A stretch of DNA of 64,000 nucleotides from Prevotella sp. oral taxon 376 (GCF_003043945.1 NZ_PYXG01000001.1:62001-126000), one strand, 5' to 3'; shown: positions 16,656 to 26,378, counted from the first letter of the stretch. Numbers and translations: made by a program. The notes: a model not told the origin generated them from the letters alone.

Positions 16656-17444
16656 TTAATGAATAATTTCCTTCAACCAACGAAGAAATAACCTCTTCCA
16701 AGAGATAGCAGATGTCGAGGTTCTTCTCGCATTCACACCGAATCCATGTCCTCCCGTCTTAAACTGGTGATAAAAATGGGGCTTGTTATTTACGGCAAGG
16801 GCACTATCCATCAATTCTGAATTATGCTTCTTGACAATCGGGTCGTCTTCACAATTTATCAAGAATACCGGACATGTAATCCTGTCTGCATGCTTTTCCA
16901 TGGATAGAGAATCGCAAATTTTCCTGTCCTTCCATCTTCTTTCACCTAATAATCCTCTTCGGGAACGACGATGAACATCAGGATGAGACAGGGTTACCAC
17001 AGGATAAATGGCAGCCACAAAATCGGGTGCGATGTCCTTGGCGGTATATTCCGCAGCATTCAGAACAAGATGCCCACCTGCAGAAAATCCCATTGCTCCT
17101 ACACTTCGATGACCTTTAGAGCGAACCATTTTCAATGTTTTTTCTAAAGCCCTTATTTGATCTGGATATTGATTCCCACGAAAAAAATATCGTGTATGCC
17201 ATGCATATGCCGCCCAGCCTGCGGTCGGATAGTAAAGTACATAGGCAGCGATACCATTTTCTTTTAGCCACTCTGCCACTTCTGTGCCTTCATACTTCTT
17301 ACTCAGCCAGCAATAACTTCCCCCAGGACATATAACCACTGCTGTCTTTACGGGCTTTTCCGGTAAGAATTCCAAGACTTTCTGGGAGTTCCCCGATTCA
17401 CTGAGAAAGAAAAGAAGTAATAAAACAATATATCTACCCCCCAT
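16656..17444 (-). CDS. Exported alpha/beta-hydrolase (BD-FAE/axe-like esterase)
   Basis: A 262-residue secreted hydrolase: signal-like N-terminus (YIVLLLLFFLSESGNS), oxyanion region VVICPGGSYCWLSKK, nucleophile elbow GFSAGGH (~118), acid near CEDDPIVKKHN and His in KTGGHGFG. This matches the esterase/lipase group often annotated as acetylxylan esterase or prolyl-oligopeptidase-like. The substrate is unknown. It overlaps the end of the upstream oxidoreductase gene by 11 bases, so it is the last gene of the polyene operon. Deacylation of the product or a precursor is possible but only inferred from position. Confidence 0.78.
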   Translation of the reverse strand: MGGRYIVLLLLFFLSESGNSQKVLEFLPEKPVKTAVVICPGGSYCWLSKKYEGTEVAEWLKENGIAAYVLYYPTAGWAAYAWHTRYFFRGNQYPDQIRALEKTLKMVRSKGHRSVGAMGFSAGGHLVLNAAEYTAKDIAPDFVAAIYPVVTLSHPDVHRRSRRGLLGERRWKDRKICDSLSMEKHADRITCPVFLINCEDDPIVKKHNSELMDSALAVNNKPHFYHQFKTGGHGFGVNARRTSTSAISWKRLFLRWLKEIIH

Positions 17445-18942
17445 TATTATAACCGTTAATCTTATTCACAATTGTATGAAGGCCCACGACAGCCTCTGCG
17501 GTATTAATCGCCGTCAGGGGGACTCCACAGAAACCATGCAGGTTCACATTCTGACCGGTCATATAAAGATTGTGTACTTTCGTATATACGGAAACCTGAC
17601 TTTCCGCTATGTTGTTGCAATCTTTATGAAGACCATAGAGAGCCCCCTCGGGTTCATTGTAGAAATCACGAATTGTTAAAGGTGAAGACGCAAAGACCCT
17701 CTCGCACTTAGCCCGGAAACCAGAATACAGCAATTCCATCTTGTCAAGGATTTTTTCTATATGCTCACGCTTCCATTCCTCATATTCCTTAGAACGATGA
17801 CCTGTTGTCGTGCCCGCCCATTTTTCACAGGCAGAATATGGCATTATAGAATTAATAATCATCTTGCTGGCATAGGCTCCTTGATTTTTCTCACATGGAG
17901 TAATATACATGAAACCACGAGGAAAGGTTTTTGAATCATATCTGTCATAATGCCATACCATGCCATAGTCGTTCTGATAATAACATGTGTGATTTATATA
18001 AGGGAAGACTTTGGGCTTGAAAATCACATAGACGCAAAATGAACTGTAGCTGTTAGGAGCTTCATTTATCCTGTTCCTATATGCCTTCGGAAACGCCTTA
18101 GAGTCGGTCAACTTCAACAAGGCGGAAGGATGAATGGCCGCAATATATCTATCTGCAACATAGAGTTTTCCTTTCCGCGTGTGAACGGCTTTCAACATCC
18201 TGTCTTCTATGTCGATCCGCACGACAGGATCTCCCCCGATTACCTTCCCTCCATTTGATTCTATAATCCCTTTTAAGGCCTCGGCCATCTGTTGACTATT
18301 ACCGACAAAGCGACTGGGGCCATTAATATAAAGTACATTTATCAAAGCGTGGATATATGTTGGGGTATGGCCTTCATACCCCCCGAACATAGGATTCATA
18401 TATGAAAGGAGGTCGCGAAGCTTCTGATGATGGATATAATGAGCCACAAACTTGTCAGCAGGCCACATGAATTCCTCCCGATGAGCATAGAGATAAGAGT
18501 CTCCTGAGCGTAGATAGAAGAAGTCTATTTCATCAACAATTCCATATAAAGCCTCAACATAGGCACGAATACCTTCTGCTTCTTCGGGAAATTCCTGCTG
18601 GAAATATGCAATGAAGTTTTCCTTTCCTTCCGGAACGCGATAGGTCTTGCCATCCGAAAGATAGGTAATCTGATCCATGCAATCATGATCGACATCCCGA
18701 AGACTTATCTTATCCATAATACCAAGATAATTACACAACTTATAAATAGAGCCACCCTTGCGTATTCCACCTAAGAGATGCATGCCCGTTTCAAAGCCTG
18801 TCCCCTTTCGATAGAAAGTCTGCAGCCCTCCTCCTATTTGTGCATTCTTCTCTAAAACAACAACCTCACAGCCCTCCTTCGAGAGTAAGGCACCCGTAAA
18901 GAGACCTCCCAAACCACCACCTATGATAACAATCTTATCCAT
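17434..18942 (-). CDS. CrtI/RetSat-like FAD oxidoreductase (2)
   Basis: A 502-residue flavoprotein with a dinucleotide-binding N-terminus (IIGGGLGGLFTGALLSKEG, then VVLEKNAQIGGGLQTF and GTGFETGMHLLGG) and the C-terminal NLYMTGQNVNLHGFCGVPLT typical of phytoene desaturase / carotenoid isomerase / retinol saturase relatives. These enzymes oxidise, reduce or isomerise conjugated polyenes. It overlaps its homologue upstream by eight bases. In a polyene operon, saturation, desaturation or cis-trans isomerisation of the chain is the natural inference. Which of these it performs cannot be read from the sequence. Confidence 0.85.
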   Translation of the reverse strand: MDKIVIIGGGLGGLFTGALLSKEGCEVVVLEKNAQIGGGLQTFYRKGTGFETGMHLLGGIRKGGSIYKLCNYLGIMDKISLRDVDHDCMDQITYLSDGKTYRVPEGKENFIAYFQQEFPEEAEGIRAYVEALYGIVDEIDFFYLRSGDSYLYAHREEFMWPADKFVAHYIHHQKLRDLLSYMNPMFGGYEGHTPTYIHALINVLYINGPSRFVGNSQQMAEALKGIIESNGGKVIGGDPVVRIDIEDRMLKAVHTRKGKLYVADRYIAAIHPSALLKLTDSKAFPKAYRNRINEAPNSYSSFCVYVIFKPKVFPYINHTCYYQNDYGMVWHYDRYDSKTFPRGFMYITPCEKNQGAYASKMIINSIMPYSACEKWAGTTTGHRSKEYEEWKREHIEKILDKMELLYSGFRAKCERVFASSPLTIRDFYNEPEGALYGLHKDCNNIAESQVSVYTKVHNLYMTGQNVNLHGFCGVPLTAINTAEAVVGLHTIVNKINGYNNGG

Positions 18943-20416
18943 TCACAACCTGATTAAATATCTCTTCACTAGTCAGAAGCTCTCCACAGGTAACCATCGT
19001 GCCGACAAGAACACCCAATATTCCATGAGAGTTTATATTCTGCCCGGTCAATAAAAGATTTGGAATTCTTGTGCGATGGTGTACCCTTGCCATAGGACCG
19101 AGATTAATATCCTTGGCTATTCCATACATAGAACCGCCTTCGGTACCCGTATAATCATAATAGGTGAGCGGCGTACTGGTATAATATTCATCTACAGACT
19201 CCCTCAAACCCGGAAACTCTTTTGCCACATTCTGTATCAGCCGTAACGCATGATGACGCTTGAATTCTTCATAATCCGCCCCCCTCTTGCCAACTTCCGT
19301 TCCCTTCCATTGCTCTACATCAGTCATGCGCATATACGAAAGAATGACTCCACTCCGCGCATACTGCTGATTTTCCTCATCGCAGAAGTGCATATAGAGA
19401 TAGCCCTTAGGCCAGTCTTGCGGTGTATAGTTCTCGCAATTCCATGGTGTCTCTTGGTTATAGCTATAGAAATTATAATTCATATAGGGCACTTTATTTT
19501 CCTTGAAACGGAGATAAACGGAGAAACCACCAATGGTATTAGGAAGTCTCCCGATACGCTTTCGATACACCGGACGCAATAAAGGGGAGTCTACCATTTC
19601 AACGGTTCGTGCCGGATGGGTATCGGAAATCACGATATCAGCATCGTAATAGCTCCCATCCATACAGGTTACCCCTGTCGCACGGGTGGCATCACAATCT
19701 ATTCTGACAACCTTCTTGTGCGTGAACACCCGTGCTCCATATTTAGAAAGTGTCCTTAGCAGTGATTTTGCGATATTGTCGCTGCCGCCAACTACGCGAT
19801 AGGCACTCTGATTATAGAAGTCCATAACAAACGCATAGGTCGAAAAGGGCGTCTTATCTCTTTCTGCGGCATAGAGCGGAAGATTACCGACCACAACCTT
19901 TTGGAGGATTGGATCCGTTATCGTTTCTTCCACAACATCATTGATACTGCGCAGTTGATATTGGGTGTCTATGGCCGCATCTGTCTCCGTGTGCTTCAAG
20001 GAATGGAGGGAAGATGCACTCGCAACATGCTCTATAATTTCCCATAGACGCTCTAAATTATCTCTTTGGGAAGGGAAAGAGCTAGCCAGCCGGTCTATAA
20101 ACCCTTCTTTTCCTGATGCGAAGGAATATTTCTTGCCATTCAAAGATATCACCTCATAGCCTGCGGGGTTCAGCTGAGATAGTTTTACTTCAACCTCCAG
20201 ATAGTGAAGAAGTCGCTGCAAGGTCTGCCCTTCCGAGGCCGAGCCTATAAAATGCATCCCCGTCTCAAACTTTGCTCCTTTACGGGTAAAGCATTGCAGG
20301 CATCCGCCCACTTGCGCGTCTTGCTCCAGAACCATAACATCATATCCGTTCTTCGCGAGAACCACTCCACAAGAGAGCCCCCCCAGCCCGCTCCCCACAA
20401 TAACCACTTTCTTCAT
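18935..20416 (-). CDS. CrtI/RetSat-like FAD oxidoreductase (1)
   Basis: A 493-residue paralogue of the next gene downstream: VVIVGSGLGGLSCGVVLAKN, VMVLEQDAQVGGCLQCF, KFETGMHFIGSAS, and C-terminal IPNLLLTGQNINSHGILGVL. The two share order and length but differ in much of the middle, so the duplication is not recent. FAD binding is expected from GxGxxG and the C-terminal GQN motif. A four-base overlap with the MMPL-acyltransferase gene upstream indicates tight coupling. Confidence 0.85.
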   Translation of the reverse strand: MKKVVIVGSGLGGLSCGVVLAKNGYDVMVLEQDAQVGGCLQCFTRKGAKFETGMHFIGSASEGQTLQRLLHYLEVEVKLSQLNPAGYEVISLNGKKYSFASGKEGFIDRLASSFPSQRDNLERLWEIIEHVASASSLHSLKHTETDAAIDTQYQLRSINDVVEETITDPILQKVVVGNLPLYAAERDKTPFSTYAFVMDFYNQSAYRVVGGSDNIAKSLLRTLSKYGARVFTHKKVVRIDCDATRATGVTCMDGSYYDADIVISDTHPARTVEMVDSPLLRPVYRKRIGRLPNTIGGFSVYLRFKENKVPYMNYNFYSYNQETPWNCENYTPQDWPKGYLYMHFCDEENQQYARSGVILSYMRMTDVEQWKGTEVGKRGADYEEFKRHHALRLIQNVAKEFPGLRESVDEYYTSTPLTYYDYTGTEGGSMYGIAKDINLGPMARVHHRTRIPNLLLTGQNINSHGILGVLVGTMVTCGELLTSEEIFNQVVNG

Positions 20417-23400
20417 AAACCTTTCATTTTATAATAGTCGCGAAGCCTATAGAACCGGCCTAAGTATTCTGGAGTTTCTATTCTTTCTCGTATCTTGGCA
20501 TAGTGCTCCTGATAATGGTGTCGCATCTTACGGGTAAATTCCCGAATTGACGCATTGCTTTCAAGCTCGCTCCCGTCATAATTATCCAAACGAACACGCT
20601 TTCCCACCTCTATATAAGCTTCTCCTTCGCGCAACATGAAATCCTTCTTGGGAAGTGCATAGCCCTGCCCATGGATATACATGGGCAAGATATCAGCCTG
20701 CAGTTCATGAGCCAGATAGAAGGCTCCCTTATGAAAACGCTTGATAGTGCAGTCCTCGCTACGAGTAGCCTCGGGATAGATCACGATGCTATACCCCTTT
20801 GCATAAAGTTCTCTAAGCCGAGGCATATTTGCCTCCAGACCGGCATCCACAGGCAAAAAGTCGCCATGATGAAGTACAGAGCCATAGAAAGGATTGTTCC
20901 AAGTCCAACTGTTTGTCATGATAATCATCTTCGGAGTAAACTGCAACAAACTCAATATGTCGAAGTGGCTCTGATGATTACAGATCACGATAGCAGGCTT
21001 TTCAAAGGTCTCTCCCACTAAATTATTGCTCTTGAATCTTACCCCGGGAATGACTTTCATCATAAACTTCACCGTCTTCTGGATGATTTTATGATAAAGA
21101 TCATGTTTTTTCTCCGTATTCTTTCCGATATGAAAACGCAACCATGTATACGGCAGGGCGAACAAAAACATGAAAACAAGAAACATCAGGAGCGTCCAAG
21201 TTGAATACAACAGCCGTTTTAATGTATATGGCAAGGGGCGTGTTATGAAAGTCTCGTGCTTCATACATCTGTCTTTGCTGCTTGCCCGTGTCATCCATCG
21301 GAACACCAGAGGAGGCAGGAAGTAAGCCATAAACACGACGGTGGCCATTCCTATGACCGTAACCGCTCCCAAAGAACGCAACGCGGGATGGCGAGCAAAT
21401 ATCAGGCACCCGATTCCGATGAACATCAAAACAGCTGAAAATACCACGGAATTCTTATAAGAGGCCAACCTCTTCTTCCCCGTCGTATATTCATAAACCA
21501 GCCCCTCTGTGATGAATATGGTGTAGTCATCGCCCTGACCGAAAATGAAAGTGGCGAGAATAATATTCACGATATTGAACTGGATGCCCAAAAGCTGCAT
21601 CAAACCAAGAATCCAAATCCACGAAACGGCCAGGGGGAGAAATGCCATCAGCGACAATTCTATCCTCCCGAAGGAAATCCAAAGGAAAAAGAAAACCACG
21701 AATCCACAAACGAATCCCACATAATTAAAAGAGTCGTTGAGCACCTTCACTAACTGGTTCCCAATATCCTTGCCGCTAAAAGCCAAATCGACGGATCTCT
21801 TGACGCTGTCTTCTGGAGCGCCATAGACATAGTCCACGATCTTCACGCTGCCTTTATCTCTGATCATGAAATTCGATTCCGTCAACCCGAGAATAGGTTC
21901 AAAATAGGAAATGGGTTTAGGCAAGAACTTTGTCTGCAGCTGGTCCGTGAAAGGCTTAAAGGCTTCCTCCGAGAAACCTTGCGCCTTGCATGCCGCCCGA
22001 AACGCCGTAAGCAGCGAGTCCGACTTGTAGTCTATAAACAGACCCCAGTCTGTCAGCGTTTCTGTTTGCTCTCGGTAGGGCATGAGACCACCTATGCCCA
22101 CGATCGTTCCCTTCGGATTCGAGATGCTCAACTCTCTCATCGTCGCCCGATTCTTTTGCAGTGCCTCCTCCAGATTACGACCTTCCGTAACCACATAGAC
22201 GGGCGCTTCCTTTACGGACGACATCAGAAGCTTCATGTCTTCCCGCTGATTCTCAGTCATGTAATTAATATGCTGTAAATCCGAATCAAACGAAGTATGG
22301 AGTGAGAAGTATCCCAATACGAGGGTGATAACGGTTAAAAGGACTGTAAATAGCGGCTTCCTGCCCTGTAAAAGGCCGCTTTTCAGCTCTCTCTTAGCGG
22401 CTTTTTTCAACGGCCTTCCGTTCTTCGCATAAAGCGGGAGGAATATCAAGACGAAAAGGATGGTTCCCGTAAGCATCAGGGCCCCGAACAATCCGAGGTC
22501 GCGCATGGCCCGTGCATCCAGCCATATCAGGCAGAGAAAAGCGGCAACAGTGGTGATGTTTCCGATGAGTAATGGCGGAATCATCTCCCTAAGAGCCTCT
22601 CTGCGGTCATAAACCTCACGGATATGGTCCAGGAAATGCAAGGGATAGTTCACCGCGATGCCGATAATCACAGAGCCGATTCCCAATACGATGATCGATA
22701 CCGACTCATGGAAGAGCGACATCCCGGCAAGGGCAAACAACCACCCAAACGCCAACGACACACCGATCCACAAAATATCCGATAGACGCCGATAATGTCT
22801 TACCAGAAGCAGAAGAATCAACACGCCCGCGACCGATACCGCGATGAGGGCATCGCTCTTGATTTGCCGGGCATTGGTAACCGCGATCAACGGAGCGCCA
22901 ATAGCCGAGACACGGAGTGTGGGATATTCTTTTTCCGCCTTTACGATGATACTGTCCAGCGTTGCCGCCAATAGTTCATTCTGATGGGTCTCACTGGAAC
23001 CGTAAGTGGAATCGAAGGTGAGCATCGAGTGTTGCCCATCCTTCGTGAATATATAACCATCTATCAGCTGAAAGCCATTGTTTTGGCCTAATCCCTGAAG
23101 CCGCCGTATCACAGGCATATAGAGAAGCAGAGGGTCGTATTTAAGCATCTGCGTCAGATCCCTTCCCATCGGCATCAGCAGCAGATTGCGATTGCGCTGC
23201 ATCTGAGTCATTACATAATCAGGCTGCCGCAACAGCGAATCAATGCGCTCATAGTCCTCGTCTCTCAGGAAATAGGGAATGTTCTGATAGATAAATTTCA
23301 TCAGTTTCTCTATCTTCTCGTCATCAACCCTTACCTGTAAATGGCTGACTCCCTCCTGCTTAGAAAGTTCCCGCCCTACAAAATCCATTGCCATTTCAAG

Positions 23401-23658
23401 CGAATCTTCATTTGCGGCAGTCCCCTTTGCTCTCGGCGTGAACAGGACAGCAATCCTGTTCTGCGACGAGGTGTGCTCGTAAATCGCCTGAAACTTCTCA
23501 TTTTGCTCGCTTTGAGGTAGGAATTTTGCAATATCTTCCTCATAATGCACTCCAGAAGCAAGCGCTATAAAGAAGGCGAAAAGCAGTATAAGAAAAGCCG
23601 AGGCGACAACCTTATGAGTGCTCAGGAAATCATATATCGACAAGAAAAGCTTCGTCAT
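20413..23658 (-). CDS. MMPL/RND-type exporter fused to a PlsC-like acyltransferase
   Basis: A 1081-residue two-part membrane protein. Residues ~1-800 form an MMPL/RND-like pump: helix 1 (VVASAFLILLFAFFIALASG), a large periplasmic loop, helices ~285-420 with the GIAVNYPLHFLDH region, a second periplasmic loop, and helices ~655-790 with FIFGQGDDYTIFITEG. After a linker with one more helix (~830-850), residues ~885-1050 are a PlsC-like acyltransferase with NHQSHFD (894-900) and YPEATRS, the expected H-X4-D and glycine/proline motifs. Xanthomonadin/aryl-polyene clusters carry such exporters. The fusion implies that lipid attachment and export of the polyene are linked. Confidence 0.88.
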   Translation of the reverse strand: MTKLFLSIYDFLSTHKVVASAFLILLFAFFIALASGVHYEEDIAKFLPQSEQNEKFQAIYEHTSSQNRIAVLFTPRAKGTAANEDSLEMAMDFVGRELSKQEGVSHLQVRVDDEKIEKLMKFIYQNIPYFLRDEDYERIDSLLRQPDYVMTQMQRNRNLLLMPMGRDLTQMLKYDPLLLYMPVIRRLQGLGQNNGFQLIDGYIFTKDGQHSMLTFDSTYGSSETHQNELLAATLDSIIVKAEKEYPTLRVSAIGAPLIAVTNARQIKSDALIAVSVAGVLILLLLVRHYRRLSDILWIGVSLAFGWLFALAGMSLFHESVSIIVLGIGSVIIGIAVNYPLHFLDHIREVYDRREALREMIPPLLIGNITTVAAFLCLIWLDARAMRDLGLFGALMLTGTILFVLIFLPLYAKNGRPLKKAAKRELKSGLLQGRKPLFTVLLTVITLVLGYFSLHTSFDSDLQHINYMTENQREDMKLLMSSVKEAPVYVVTEGRNLEEALQKNRATMRELSISNPKGTIVGIGGLMPYREQTETLTDWGLFIDYKSDSLLTAFRAACKAQGFSEEAFKPFTDQLQTKFLPKPISYFEPILGLTESNFMIRDKGSVKIVDYVYGAPEDSVKRSVDLAFSGKDIGNQLVKVLNDSFNYVGFVCGFVVFFFLWISFGRIELSLMAFLPLAVSWIWILGLMQLLGIQFNIVNIILATFIFGQGDDYTIFITEGLVYEYTTGKKRLASYKNSVVFSAVLMFIGIGCLIFARHPALRSLGAVTVIGMATVVFMAYFLPPLVFRWMTRASSKDRCMKHETFITRPLPYTLKRLLYSTWTLLMFLVFMFLFALPYTWLRFHIGKNTEKKHDLYHKIIQKTVKFMMKVIPGVRFKSNNLVGETFEKPAIVICNHQSHFDILSLLQFTPKMIIMTNSWTWNNPFYGSVLHHGDFLPVDAGLEANMPRLRELYAKGYSIVIYPEATRSEDCTIKRFHKGAFYLAHELQADILPMYIHGQGYALPKKDFMLREGEAYIEVGKRVRLDNYDGSELESNASIREFTRKMRHHYQEHYAKIRERIETPEYLGRFYRLRDYYKMKGL

Positions 23659-24410
23659 CCGTGGATTCTCCTTATAAATTTAAGGGGCAAATAATAACAG
23701 ATGGCCCCCGTCGTGAGGACTATGTTGAGCAGGGTGATGCGTGCGAAATCCCAGAAAGGACGGAAATGGCTCACCCGCTCGGCCTTCGGAGGATAATAGA
23801 CCCGTATCGGGATATTCCGCACCTCGATGCCTTTCCATGCCGAATAGACCAGGAATTCGAGTTCCGACTCATATCGCGAGGTGATGATCCAACGGGGATT
23901 CATTCGGGTGATCGGGTACAGACGGTATCCGCTTTGAGTATCCCCAAGACGCAAACCCGTCTGAAGATTGAACCAGAAATTAGAAAACTTATTGGCAAAA
24001 CTACTGCCTCGCCGCATATTGTCAGGGTTCAATTCTCTTGCCCCTACCAGTAATGCGCCTTTATGAAGCCTATAAGCCTCCAGGAAAAGAGGAATGTCCT
24101 CGGGGAAGTGCTGCCCGTCGGAATCTATGGTAATGGCATATTCATATCCCAGTTCGACCGCTTTCCGGAATCCCTGTCGAAGCGCATGGCCCTTTCCCCT
24201 ATTCTTCGCATATTCCACCAAACCGACCTCTATTCCCGATTCCAGTATTCTCTGGCGCGTATCGTCAGTACACCCGTCATTCACGACGATGATATTACGG
24301 GTTATCCTCTCTATACGCCGCAAGACATCGACAATGGTTCCCGCATTGTTGAATGTAGGAACTATCACGCAGATATGCTCTTTGTCCATCCTGTCTTGCA
24401 GTTCGTTCAT
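23655..24410 (-). CDS. Family 2 glycosyltransferase
   Basis: A 251-residue GT-A enzyme: VIVPTFNNAGTIVDVLRRI, VVNDGCTDDT, NRGKGHALRQGF and the metal-binding TIDSDGQH, resembling dolichyl-phosphate mannose / polyprenyl glycosyltransferases. A hydrophobic C-terminal segment (ITLLNIVLTTGAICYYLPL) is a membrane anchor. The sugar and acceptor are unknown; glycosylation of the polyene head or lipid anchor is inferred from the operon. It overlaps both neighbours by four bases. Confidence 0.88.
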   Translation of the reverse strand: MNELQDRMDKEHICVIVPTFNNAGTIVDVLRRIERITRNIIVVNDGCTDDTRQRILESGIEVGLVEYAKNRGKGHALRQGFRKAVELGYEYAITIDSDGQHFPEDIPLFLEAYRLHKGALLVGARELNPDNMRRGSSFANKFSNFWFNLQTGLRLGDTQSGYRLYPITRMNPRWIITSRYESELEFLVYSAWKGIEVRNIPIRVYYPPKAERVSHFRPFWDFARITLLNIVLTTGAICYYLPLKFIRRIHG

Positions 24411-24766
24411 GCCTTTCTAAATATCAATGAAAACTTGGTGTATATCTTTCCCGAATTCAAAATGGTGCCCCTTGCCCTCACTTCCGGTCCATCTTGAGCA
24501 ATGTCTTGAAAGATAACATCCACCTTCGGGTCGTCTATCGGAGAGATGGGATTGACAAATTTCAGGTTCTTCACTTCCCGGAGAGACAGGGACTGCCGTG
24601 TCCTTCGCTCCAGGAGCTCACCCAGTATCTTAATGATGCACACTCCGGGCGTAATAGGTTTCCCGGGGAAGTGAGCCTTGTAGATTACATGCTCCGGACA
24701 GAAGGCTATCGACACGAGACGGTCTTCTTCCCTTTTGATCTGATACATCTCATCAAGCAGTCTCAT
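24407..24766 (-). CDS. Hot-dog 3-hydroxyacyl-ACP dehydratase (ApeI/FabA-like)
   Basis: A 119-residue single hot-dog domain. HFPGKPITPGVCIIKILGE matches the FabA/FabZ active-site loop (catalytic His in HFPG), followed by VKNLKFVNPISP. In aryl-polyene systems such a protein (ApeI type) dehydrates 3-hydroxyacyl-ACP after each extension, giving the conjugated double bonds. The companion at 30109-30546 is the other dehydratase. It overlaps both neighbours by four bases. Confidence 0.82.
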   Translation of the reverse strand: MRLLDEMYQIKREEDRLVSIAFCPEHVIYKAHFPGKPITPGVCIIKILGELLERRTRQSLSLREVKNLKFVNPISPIDDPKVDVIFQDIAQDGPEVRARGTILNSGKIYTKFSLIFRKA

Positions 24767-25386
24767 CGGCGATAAGTTGTTTGGATGTTCGACAATGTAA
24801 TCTTGATGTTATCTCCATTATTTGAAATCATCTCAACCTGCTGCACCCTGCGTTCCTGCTGATTGAAATGCAATCTGACAGACTTGAACATCTTCCTGAA
24901 ATCAGGCTTCAGAGGGGTCAGCCAGGCTATCCACTCACTTCCGGAGACATACATTTCCACTGCAAAATTCCGCCCGTTGCCAAGACTCTTGCCCGAAACG
25001 CTGTTCATCATCATCTCCACGATGTTCTGATACATCTTGTTGTTGCTGATGTCTATGCTGTGCGTCTTGCCACCGCTCTTTGTCGTTACCTTCCCTTTGT
25101 CTATGGAAAAGGTATAGTGCGTGGGGCTCGTGTATTGCCAGACAAGGCTCCCCGGAGCCGTAAACGACATCCTGCCCTTTGCCGTGGCCTTGTCTTCCAG
25201 GAACGACAATTCGCTCACCTGCGTGAAGTCGCACTGTATGGTATGAATCTTTGTAGAAGTCTGATTGATGGTCGCAATCATCTGCCGCTTCTGTTTCTCC
25301 GTTGCCTTCTTCAGGCGCTGGGCATTTGCCTTCTGGCAGAAACTTACCGCCAGGAATGCAATCATCAGATATTTTATCAGTTTCAT
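24763..25386 (-). CDS. LolA-like periplasmic carrier protein
   Basis: A 207-residue protein with a signal peptide (MKLIKYLMIAFLAVSFCQKANAQ) and a LolA fold: CDFTQVSELSFLEDKATAKGRMSFTAPGSLVWQYTSP, then a C-terminal VRLHFNQQERRVQQVEMIS. LolA homologues in polyene clusters are thought to ferry the hydrophobic product across the periplasm to the outer membrane. A role in general lipoprotein sorting is less likely because of the operon position. Confidence 0.85.
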   Translation of the reverse strand: MKLIKYLMIAFLAVSFCQKANAQRLKKATEKQKRQMIATINQTSTKIHTIQCDFTQVSELSFLEDKATAKGRMSFTAPGSLVWQYTSPTHYTFSIDKGKVTTKSGGKTHSIDISNNKMYQNIVEMMMNSVSGKSLGNGRNFAVEMYVSGSEWIAWLTPLKPDFRKMFKSVRLHFNQQERRVQQVEMISNNGDNIKITLSNIQTTYRR

Positions 25387-25401
25387 CTTGTTCGTTTTTG
25401 C

Positions 25402-25752
25402 TTATTTAGCGACAAATAGACAACCCAGCATGATCAATAAGACTCCCAGCCAGCGACTTGCGGGAATGGTTTCCTGAAAGAAAAGCATGGCGGCAAACAT
25501 CCCGAAGACATAACTCAGAGAAATCATGGGATAGGCCATCGAGAACGGAAAGTTCTTGATGATATACATCCATAGCACCGTGGCGGCGGCATAACACAGG
25601 CCGCAGCCTAACCACCACCAGTTGGTCAGTTGGCTCTGGAAAAAGCCCCAGGTCCATGAGAAGGCCCCCATCTTATTGAGTGCGAACTTCAGGAGAACCT
25701 GTCCTCCACACAGGAGGATGGACTGAAGGACGGATGTGAGTATCAGTCGCAT
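25402..25752 (-). CDS. Small four-helix EamA/SMR-type membrane protein
   Basis: A 116-residue protein with four predicted helices (ILTSVLQSILLCGGQVLLKFAL, WWWLGCGLCYAAATVLWMYI, MAYPMISLSYVFGMFAAMLF, WLGVLLIMLGCLFVA). It has the size and AYPM..SY signature of SMR/ArnE-type half transporters, which move polyprenyl-phosphate-linked sugars across the inner membrane or export small molecules. Paired with the glycosyltransferase two genes away, it could flip a lipid-linked sugar. This is inference. It overlaps the upstream gene by ten bases. Confidence 0.75.
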   Translation of the reverse strand: MRLILTSVLQSILLCGGQVLLKFALNKMGAFSWTWGFFQSQLTNWWWLGCGLCYAAATVLWMYIIKNFPFSMAYPMISLSYVFGMFAAMLFFQETIPASRWLGVLLIMLGCLFVAK

Positions 25753-26378
25753 AGCCTAACGGTTTCTATTTTTGCGGTATCTTCCGCTCCTTTCCGATGG
25801 GAAATCCGCACATTCACAAGCTCACAGAGCGGACTTTCACCCCGCTCCGTGGACAGCATGACGGCCACACTGCGGTCAAGAGTCCCGTCGACCGCCATCC
25901 CGACCTCCTCCATCTTTCTCCGCAACAAAGGAGTTATGGCGTCATTTGCGGTTACGAGGGCAGACTTTATCCTGCCCAGTCTAAGCTGGATGAAAGCATC
26001 GAGAAGGGCACTTTCGAAGGACACTCGCCCTTGGCTGTAGGTCGAGTTGTAGCCATGATTCCGTGTATAGATGCCGATGAGGGAAGCCACGGAGTTGTGC
26101 GTGCAGAGCATAAACTGGGTGGGCATGCTCATGTCCTCGTCTTCCCGCACGAGCCCGTCCAGTATATTTTCCGTCTCCTCGATACTTCCGAGAGCCGTCC
26201 CATTAATGATTGCGTCAGGATGAGAAATCCCACTGTCCCGCAGACACTTAAGAGCCGTAACCAGGGCACGCTTCAACAGCTTGCCATATCGGCGTGTCTT
26301 CAGCGGACTGATATAGTCGCGATATTCCTCTTCGGGAACATCCCTGACCACTGCCAACACATAGACCCTATTCTCCAT
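25743..26378 (-). CDS. Chain-length-factor-like ketosynthase partner
   Basis: A 211-residue protein covering only an N-terminal ketosynthase-like domain (the short beta-ketoacyl synthase / CLF group seen in aryl-polyene clusters, ApeC type). It has GTALGSIEETENIL and THNSVASLIGIYTRNHGYNSTYSQG; the catalytic Cys motif (ACSS) of real ketosynthases reads TYSQG here, so it should not form carbon-carbon bonds itself. In E. coli, ApeC pairs with the active ketosynthase ApeO. I chose the ATG at 26378, which overlaps the ketosynthase stop (ATGGAGAATAG). A longer frame starting at 26438 lies inside the ketosynthase gene. Confidence 0.78.
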   Translation of the reverse strand: MENRVYVLAVVRDVPEEEYRDYISPLKTRRYGKLLKRALVTALKCLRDSGISHPDAIINGTALGSIEETENILDGLVREDEDMSMPTQFMLCTHNSVASLIGIYTRNHGYNSTYSQGRVSFESALLDAFIQLRLGRIKSALVTANDAITPLLRRKMEEVGMAVDGTLDRSVAVMLSTERGESPLCELVNVRISHRKGAEDTAKIETVRLCD

